Shown: piece after piece, positions 6,315-9,669 of the stretch
Layout of the letters: each line of letters starts with the position of its first letter
Numbering within the stretch: the first letter of the stretch is position 1
Origin: Ktedonobacterales bacterium
GTDB taxonomy: Bacteria > Chloroflexota > Ktedonobacteria > Ktedonobacterales > JADMIN01
Assembly (NCBI GenBank): GCA_025935235.1
Contig: JAICVT010000155.1
Location: forward strand, 1-9,669
Direction of reading: 5' to 3'
Length of the DNA stretch: 9,669 bases
The notes under the pieces: model-generated
The model's database searches: none
Told to the model about the DNA's origin: nothing
What the model saw: the letters and a program-made list of their open reading frames with translations, nothing else
Made by a program: the position numbers and the translations under genes

Positions 6315-8741
6315 TTGACCAGAGCACTCCGCCTGGCGTATGGCATCCTGACGGATGTCGGACGCAAGCGCGAACGTAACCAGGATAATGTCACCAGCAA
6401 GGTGCCAGACGAACCAGATACGCTCGAGGAGCGCGGCGCGCTCTTCGTGGTCTGTGATGGCATGGGTGGGCATGCCGCGGGCGAAGTGGCCGCGGAACTG
6501 GGCGTGCGCACGATTCGCGAGGTCTATTTCGCATCGCAGGGTCAGGATGTGATTACCTCGATCGCGCAGGCGGTCAAGGCGGCCAACGACGCCATCTATT
6601 CTCTGTCGCGCAATCACACCGAATACAGCGGCATGGGTACGACCTGTGTCACGATGGTGATCGTGGGCGGGCGCGCCTACATCGTCAATATCGGCGACAG
6701 CCGTGGCTATATCATTCGCGATGGTCAGATGCGCCAGGTGACGCAAGATCACTCGTGGGTCGCCGAGCAGGTGCGCATCGGGCTGCTGACCGAGGAGCAG
6801 GCGCGCGTACACGCGCACCGCAACGTCATCACGCGCAGCCTGGGCACCCAGCCCAACATCACCGCCGACCTCTTCGTCGAGACGCTCAAGGCGGGCGACC
6901 GCATCCTGCTATGCAGCGATGGCCTGCATGGCTATGTCGAGGAGGCCGCCATCACGCAGGAAGTGGCGACCCAGACCAACCCCGAGGTCGCCGCTCGCGA
7001 CCTGATTGACATGGCCAACGCCAACGGCGGCCCCGACAACATCTCGGCGATTGTGGTGGATGTGCTGGAGACACCCGACGTGACGGGGCCGATTCCGCTG
7101 CCGCCCAACGCCACGGAGACGATCGAGGAAGGCACGACCCAGCCGCTGCCCGTGCCGCCCGGCATGACGCCCGCCGCCAGCGCGGCGGCGGCCAGTGTGG
7201 CGGCTGAGAGCGACGCGCTGGCGGCCAAAGCCAGTGCCATGGATGACACGGCGAGGCCCGCCAAGGGGGCAGCGAAGGCGCGTGCGAAGCGAAGCCGCGC
7301 CGGGCTGCTCGCGCTGCGCCTGTTGGAGATCGCGGCGCTGCTGCTGGTACTCTTCACCGGCTGGTACGTCGGCTTTGGTCCGCTCGCCACCCAGCGGGCG
7401 GCCAACCAGCGTGCGCAAGACAACCTGACCTCGGCCCGCCACATCCTCCAGCAGGCGAGCGCGCAGACACCAACCGCGGCGCTCAAATCGCTCTCGGAGG
7501 CGCGGACGCTGGCGTTGAGCGACGTGAACAATCCGGCGCTTGATCCCTCGCTGAAGTCGCAGGCTCAGTCGTTCCTCGATCAGGAACTGGCGCCCGCCGT
7601 GCAGCAGGCGCTCCAGCGCTACAACAGCGCCGCTCTCATTACCACGGCGCCCGTCAACAACGCCATCTCGTACACGCTCAACTGTGTCTCGCCCAGCCAG
7701 ACGACTCCGACCCCGCTCTCAGCGGTGGCGGGTCTGGCGCCCGCGCAGACCTTCGGCTCGCAGCAGGTGGTCTTCGCGCTGAGCGGCGGCGAACTGTATG
7801 AGACGCTGCTTCCGGTGGACGCCACGCAGGCGCCCGTCACGGGCGAGACCGTCTGCGCGCCAGTGCCAGTCAAGGGCGTCGGCGCTTTCGTCGCGATCGC
7901 CAGCGAGGGCGCCACGATCTACGCGCTGGCGCAGCAGGCGGCGGGCGGCTACAGCGTGGTCAGCGTCAGCGCGACCGGCGTGACGAACAACACACCAGCG
8001 GCCAAAGCATCAGTGCTGTTTACGATCCCCGCAACGCAGGAGTCGCCGACCCATCTGGCCGTGGCGGGCAAGTCCATCTATGTCAGTTTCGCGGGGGGCG
8101 CGACGACGCCCTTTGGTGTCTGGCTCTTCAACAGCCAGCCCAAGACCGCCGGCGGCTCGGTCAACCCGGCGCAGACCATCACGCTGCCCGCAGCGGCGGC
8201 GAGTCTGCTGACCGCGAACAACTCGCTCTACATGCTGCTCGCCGATGGCACGCTGGGCCAGCTTGATGCGGCGCACCTCTACACCACGCTGGCGGTGATC
8301 GTCACGCCGCCCGCCACGACGACTGACCCGGCCAACTACACCGCCGCCACGCCCGTGCCGACGCCCGCCAGTCCGACCGTCACAGCGGCCACCGCGACGG
8401 CCGCGCCCACCAGCCCGGCCACCGGCACGGTATCGCCGACGGCTACGCCCGCCACGCCGACTGTCGGCGCGACCTTCAGCCAGGGCGCGACGCTGGCGGC
8501 TGATCCGCTGGCGCCTGGCGATCTGCTGCTGAGCGACCCGCTCAACAACCGCATCATCCGCCTGGTGACCAGCCCAACCGGGCCGGGCGTGGGCGTGGTG
8601 GGCCAATACGTCTATAGCGCGCCGATTGGCAATGTGAGCGAGGTGGCGATGACCGGCGCGGGCGCGACCCTCAACGCCTACGTCTGGACCAACGCCCATC
8701 TGGTGACATTCACGCTGCCAGAGCCAGCCGCTGGCAGCTAA
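6315..8741 (+). CDS. Transmembrane PP2C-type Ser/Thr protein phosphatase with large extracytoplasmic domain
   Basis: Metal-dependent phosphatase of the PPM/PP2C (Stp/PstP) family that removes phosphate from Ser/Thr residues. Residues below count from the TTG at 6315 (808 aa). The catalytic domain spans about 7-250 with the metal-binding motifs RNQDN (Asp24), DGMGG (48-52), IGDSR (Asp128), CSDGL (Asp202) and GGPDNIS (Asp241). A Pro/Ala-rich linker and a basic stretch (KARAKRSR, about 321-328) lead to one membrane helix at about 330-355; by the positive-inside rule the phosphatase is cytoplasmic. Outside follow a helical segment (about 360-440), then a beta-rich region with recurring short strand motifs (SIYVSFAGG, SLYMLLADG), a Thr/Pro/Ala-rich stretch (about 664-719) and a last beta segment. 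Two ectodomain cysteines (457, 514) could pair. The ectodomain family is not recognised by me; it may be propeller-like. No partner Ser/Thr kinase lies in the window. The methyltransferase gene follows by 26 nt. Confidence 0.95.
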   Translation: MTRALRLAYGILTDVGRKRERNQDNVTSKVPDEPDTLEERGALFVVCDGMGGHAAGEVAAELGVRTIREVYFASQGQDVITSIAQAVKAANDAIYSLSRNHTEYSGMGTTCVTMVIVGGRAYIVNIGDSRGYIIRDGQMRQVTQDHSWVAEQVRIGLLTEEQARVHAHRNVITRSLGTQPNITADLFVETLKAGDRILLCSDGLHGYVEEAAITQEVATQTNPEVAARDLIDMANANGGPDNISAIVVDVLETPDVTGPIPLPPNATETIEEGTTQPLPVPPGMTPAASAAAASVAAESDALAAKASAMDDTARPAKGAAKARAKRSRAGLLALRLLEIAALLLVLFTGWYVGFGPLATQRAANQRAQDNLTSARHILQQASAQTPTAALKSLSEARTLALSDVNNPALDPSLKSQAQSFLDQELAPAVQQALQRYNSAALITTAPVNNAISYTLNCVSPSQTTPTPLSAVAGLAPAQTFGSQQVVFALSGGELYETLLPVDATQAPVTGETVCAPVPVKGVGAFVAIASEGATIYALAQQAAGGYSVVSVSATGVTNNTPAAKASVLFTIPATQESPTHLAVAGKSIYVSFAGGATTPFGVWLFNSQPKTAGGSVNPAQTITLPAAAASLLTANNSLYMLLADGTLGQLDAAHLYTTLAVIVTPPATTTDPANYTAATPVPTPASPTVTAATATAAPTSPATGTVSPTATPATPTVGATFSQGATLAADPLAPGDLLLSDPLNNRIIRLVTSPTGPGVGVVGQYVYSAPIGNVSEVAMTGAGATLNAYVWTNAHLVTFTLPEPAAGS
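8714..8738 (+). repeat. Hairpin spanning the end of the phosphatase gene
   Basis: GCTGCCAG (8714-8721) and CTGGCAGC (8731-8738) are a perfect 8-bp inverted repeat with a 9-nt loop, ending at the base before the stop codon TAA. An alternative stem uses GCCAG (8723-8727) with the same CTGGC (8731-8735), so two mutually exclusive folds are possible. There is no T-run, and the methyltransferase gene follows closely, so it is more likely an intercistronic RNA structure than a terminator. Chance in a coding end is possible. Confidence 0.35.
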
Positions 8742-8767
8742 CTAGCGCTGGCGTTGCGGAGAGAGGC

Positions 8768-9493
8768 ATGGACACGCCGAACAGCTTCACTCCAGTCTGG
8801 TTCGACACCTACCTCAAGCCCTACGCTGAGGCGCTGACCAGCATCGAGCTGGCCTTCGTGCAGCGCCAGGCGCCGCTGCCCACCTATCGCGCGCTGCTCG
8901 ATCTCTGCTGCGGCGATGGTCGGCTGGCGATCCCGCTAGCGGCGTGCGGCTACGCGGTGACGGGCTGGGAGCGCGACGCCCGTATGGTAGCCGCTGCGCG
9001 CGCCCGTGCGAGCGCTGCCGGAGCCGACAGCGCTCGCTTCATCCAGGCCGACATGCGCGAGCTGGGCCGTGCGCCCGGCCCCTATGATGTCGTCATCAAC
9101 ATGTGGCACAGCTTCGGCTATTTCGATGCCGAGACGAATGCGTCCATCGTGCGCGCGATCCATGAGCAGCTCAATCCGCGCGGGCGCTTCATCATTGATC
9201 TCTACAATCGCCACTATTTCGCCGAGCATCAGGGCGTCGAGGTGGTGGAGCGCGATGGCCGTCGTATCACGACGACGCGCGCCATGTCGGGCCATCGGCT
9301 GACGGTGCGCATCAACTACGGCTCCGACGCGCCCGCCGATGTATTCGACTGGCAGCTCTATACCGACGAGGAGTTTAGCGCGCTGGCGGAGCAGATCGGG
9401 TTCCGCCGCCTCGTCGCCTGCTGCTGGGCCGACGAGGCGCGCGCCATCACCCCCGCCGATGGCCGCATACAGCTCGTCTTCGAGAAGGCGTAG
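8768..9493 (+). CDS. Class I SAM-dependent methyltransferase
   Basis: A 241-residue protein with a Rossmann-type methyltransferase fold. Motif I is LLDLCCGDGRLAIPLA (43-58), the glycine-containing SAM-binding loop; the acidic end of strand 2 is at GWERD (66-70); QADMREL (93-99) supplies the adenine-side Asp95; PYDVVINMWHSFGYF (105-119) is motif IV and LNPRGRFIIDLYN (135-147) the following strand. The N-terminus (FDTYLKPYAEAL) and the C-terminal beta strands with DWQLYTDEEF resemble small-molecule methyltransferases, but the substrate cannot be read from the sequence. GGAG lies 6 nt before the ATG at 8768, a good ribosome binding site. It is 26 nt behind the phosphatase gene on the same strand and probably shares its transcript. 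No membrane segment or signal peptide is seen. Confidence 0.93.
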   Translation: MDTPNSFTPVWFDTYLKPYAEALTSIELAFVQRQAPLPTYRALLDLCCGDGRLAIPLAACGYAVTGWERDARMVAAARARASAAGADSARFIQADMRELGRAPGPYDVVINMWHSFGYFDAETNASIVRAIHEQLNPRGRFIIDLYNRHYFAEHQGVEVVERDGRRITTTRAMSGHRLTVRINYGSDAPADVFDWQLYTDEEFSALAEQIGFRRLVACCWADEARAITPADGRIQLVFEKA

Positions 9494-9499
9494 ACCTTT

Positions 9500-9517
9500 G
9501 TGGCAACGACATGCCAC
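9500..9517 (+). terminator. Hairpin after the methyltransferase gene, possible weak terminator
   Basis: GTGGCA (9500-9505) and TGCCAC (9512-9517) form a perfect 6-bp stem with a 6-nt loop, 6 nt past the stop codon. A short TTTT occurs only about 13 nt later, which is too far for a classic intrinsic terminator. It is well placed to end the phosphatase-methyltransferase transcript, but this is not certain. Confidence 0.35.
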
Positions 9518-9552
9518 CCGTCGATTGGTTTTCGTCCGGTACGGAACAACGG

Positions 9553-9566
9553 GCGGCTGAAGCCGC
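9553..9566. repeat. Small palindrome GCGGCT-GA-AGCCGC
   Basis: A perfect 6-bp inverted repeat with a 2-nt centre, or a 5-bp stem with a TGAA tetraloop. It lies just left of the pair of 27-nt palindromic units and may be part of the same repeat cluster. Confidence 0.4.
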
Positions 9567-9580
9567 AGCTACGTGACCTA

Positions 9581-9607
9581 CGGCCGCAAAGCCCGCCTGC
9601 GCGGGCT
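9581..9607 (+). repeat. REP-like palindromic unit, copy A
   Basis: A 27-nt unit whose right part is a perfect 7-bp stem, AGCCCGC (9590-9596), loop CTGC, GCGGGCT (9601-9607). It matches the reverse complement of 9630-9656 at 24 of 27 positions. Short GC palindromes of this type in intergenic space resemble bacterial REP sequences. No RAYT transposase is in the window. Confidence 0.6.
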
Positions 9608-9629
9608 AGGAACCGCTCTGCCATCTCCC

Positions 9630-9656
9630 AGGCCGCGCAGGCGGCCTTTGCGGCGG
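9630..9656 (-). repeat. REP-like palindromic unit, copy B (inverted)
   Basis: Inverted copy of the unit at 9581-9607. Its own 7-bp stem is AGGCCGC (9630-9636), loop GCAG, GCGGCCT (9641-9647). Of the three differences from copy A, two lie at paired stem positions and together swap a C-G for a G-C pair, so the hairpin is kept. The two copies are separated by 22 nt, as in a BIME-like arrangement. Confidence 0.6.
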
Positions 9657-9669
9657 AACGCCCTTAGCC

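Noticed and set aside
5987..6511. Minus-strand frame across the divergent gap into the phosphatase gene
   Set aside because: No recognisable domain, no convincing ribosome binding site, and it overlaps the start of the PP2C catalytic domain.
8010..8699. Minus-strand frame of 229 codons opposite the phosphatase ectodomain
   Set aside because: Its Arg/Gly-rich composition is the antisense image of the Thr/Pro/Ala-rich ectodomain.
6315..9493. Phosphatase-methyltransferase pair considered as a defence or modification system
   Set aside because: There is no nuclease, no DNA-methyltransferase catalytic motif and no partner kinase; the methyltransferase looks like a small-molecule type, and close spacing alone does not make a system.
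9541..9669. Palindrome cluster considered as a tRNA gene, CRISPR array or insertion-sequence end
   Set aside because: There is no tRNA cloverleaf or TPsiC-loop sequence, the repeats are inverted rather than regularly spaced direct repeats, and no transposase or target-site duplication is visible.

Overview
The window is a G+C-rich bacterial chromosomal segment with five confident protein genes and a repeat cluster at its right edge. The organism is most likely a member of the Chloroflexota or a similar high-GC lineage. That guess rests on the Ala/Pro/Glu tail of ribosomal protein S2, the GAF/PAS sensor kinase, the PP2C phosphatase with a large Thr/Pro-rich outer part, and C/G-rich palindromes in the gaps. 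No marker in the window settles the phylum.

Left part, minus strand (read right to left from 5955 to 171): a full-length Sua5 threonylcarbamoyl-AMP synthase (4765-5955), a DUF402/FomD-like protein (4163-4768) coupled to it by a 4-base GTGA overlap, a soluble PAS-GAF-GAF-PAS histidine kinase (1441-4143) starting at most 19 nt later, then a 322-nt gap with a nested inverted repeat, and rpsB (171-1118). The first three look like one transcription unit. rpsB has its own good sigma-70-type promoter (TTGCGC, 17 nt, TAAAAT) inside the gap, a leader of about 147 nt, and a possible six-codon leader ORF that contains its Shine-Dalgarno sequence. The gene that usually follows rpsB, tsf, does not start within the 170 nt that remain; that stretch holds a strong nested hairpin and a 10-bp tandem repeat.

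Middle: a 359-nt divergent gap (5956-6314) separates Sua5 from the plus-strand genes. It carries a plausible plus-strand promoter (TTGCCC, 18 nt, TATAGT).

Right part, plus strand: a transmembrane PP2C-type Ser/Thr protein phosphatase with an extracytoplasmic part of about 450 residues (6315-8741), then a class I SAM-dependent methyltransferase (8768-9493) 26 nt downstream with a good ribosome binding site. They probably share a transcript. The final 176 nt contain hairpins, including two inverted copies of a 27-nt palindromic unit whose differences include a compensatory base-pair swap, like a REP/BIME element.

Functional reading: the minus-strand genes are weighted towards translation (tRNA t6A modification, S2) plus an orphan sensor kinase; the plus-strand pair is a signalling phosphatase plus a methyltransferase of unknown substrate. 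I see no clear undescribed system. The most unusual items are the phosphatase ectodomain, the inverted palindrome pair, and the possible leader ORF ahead of rpsB.
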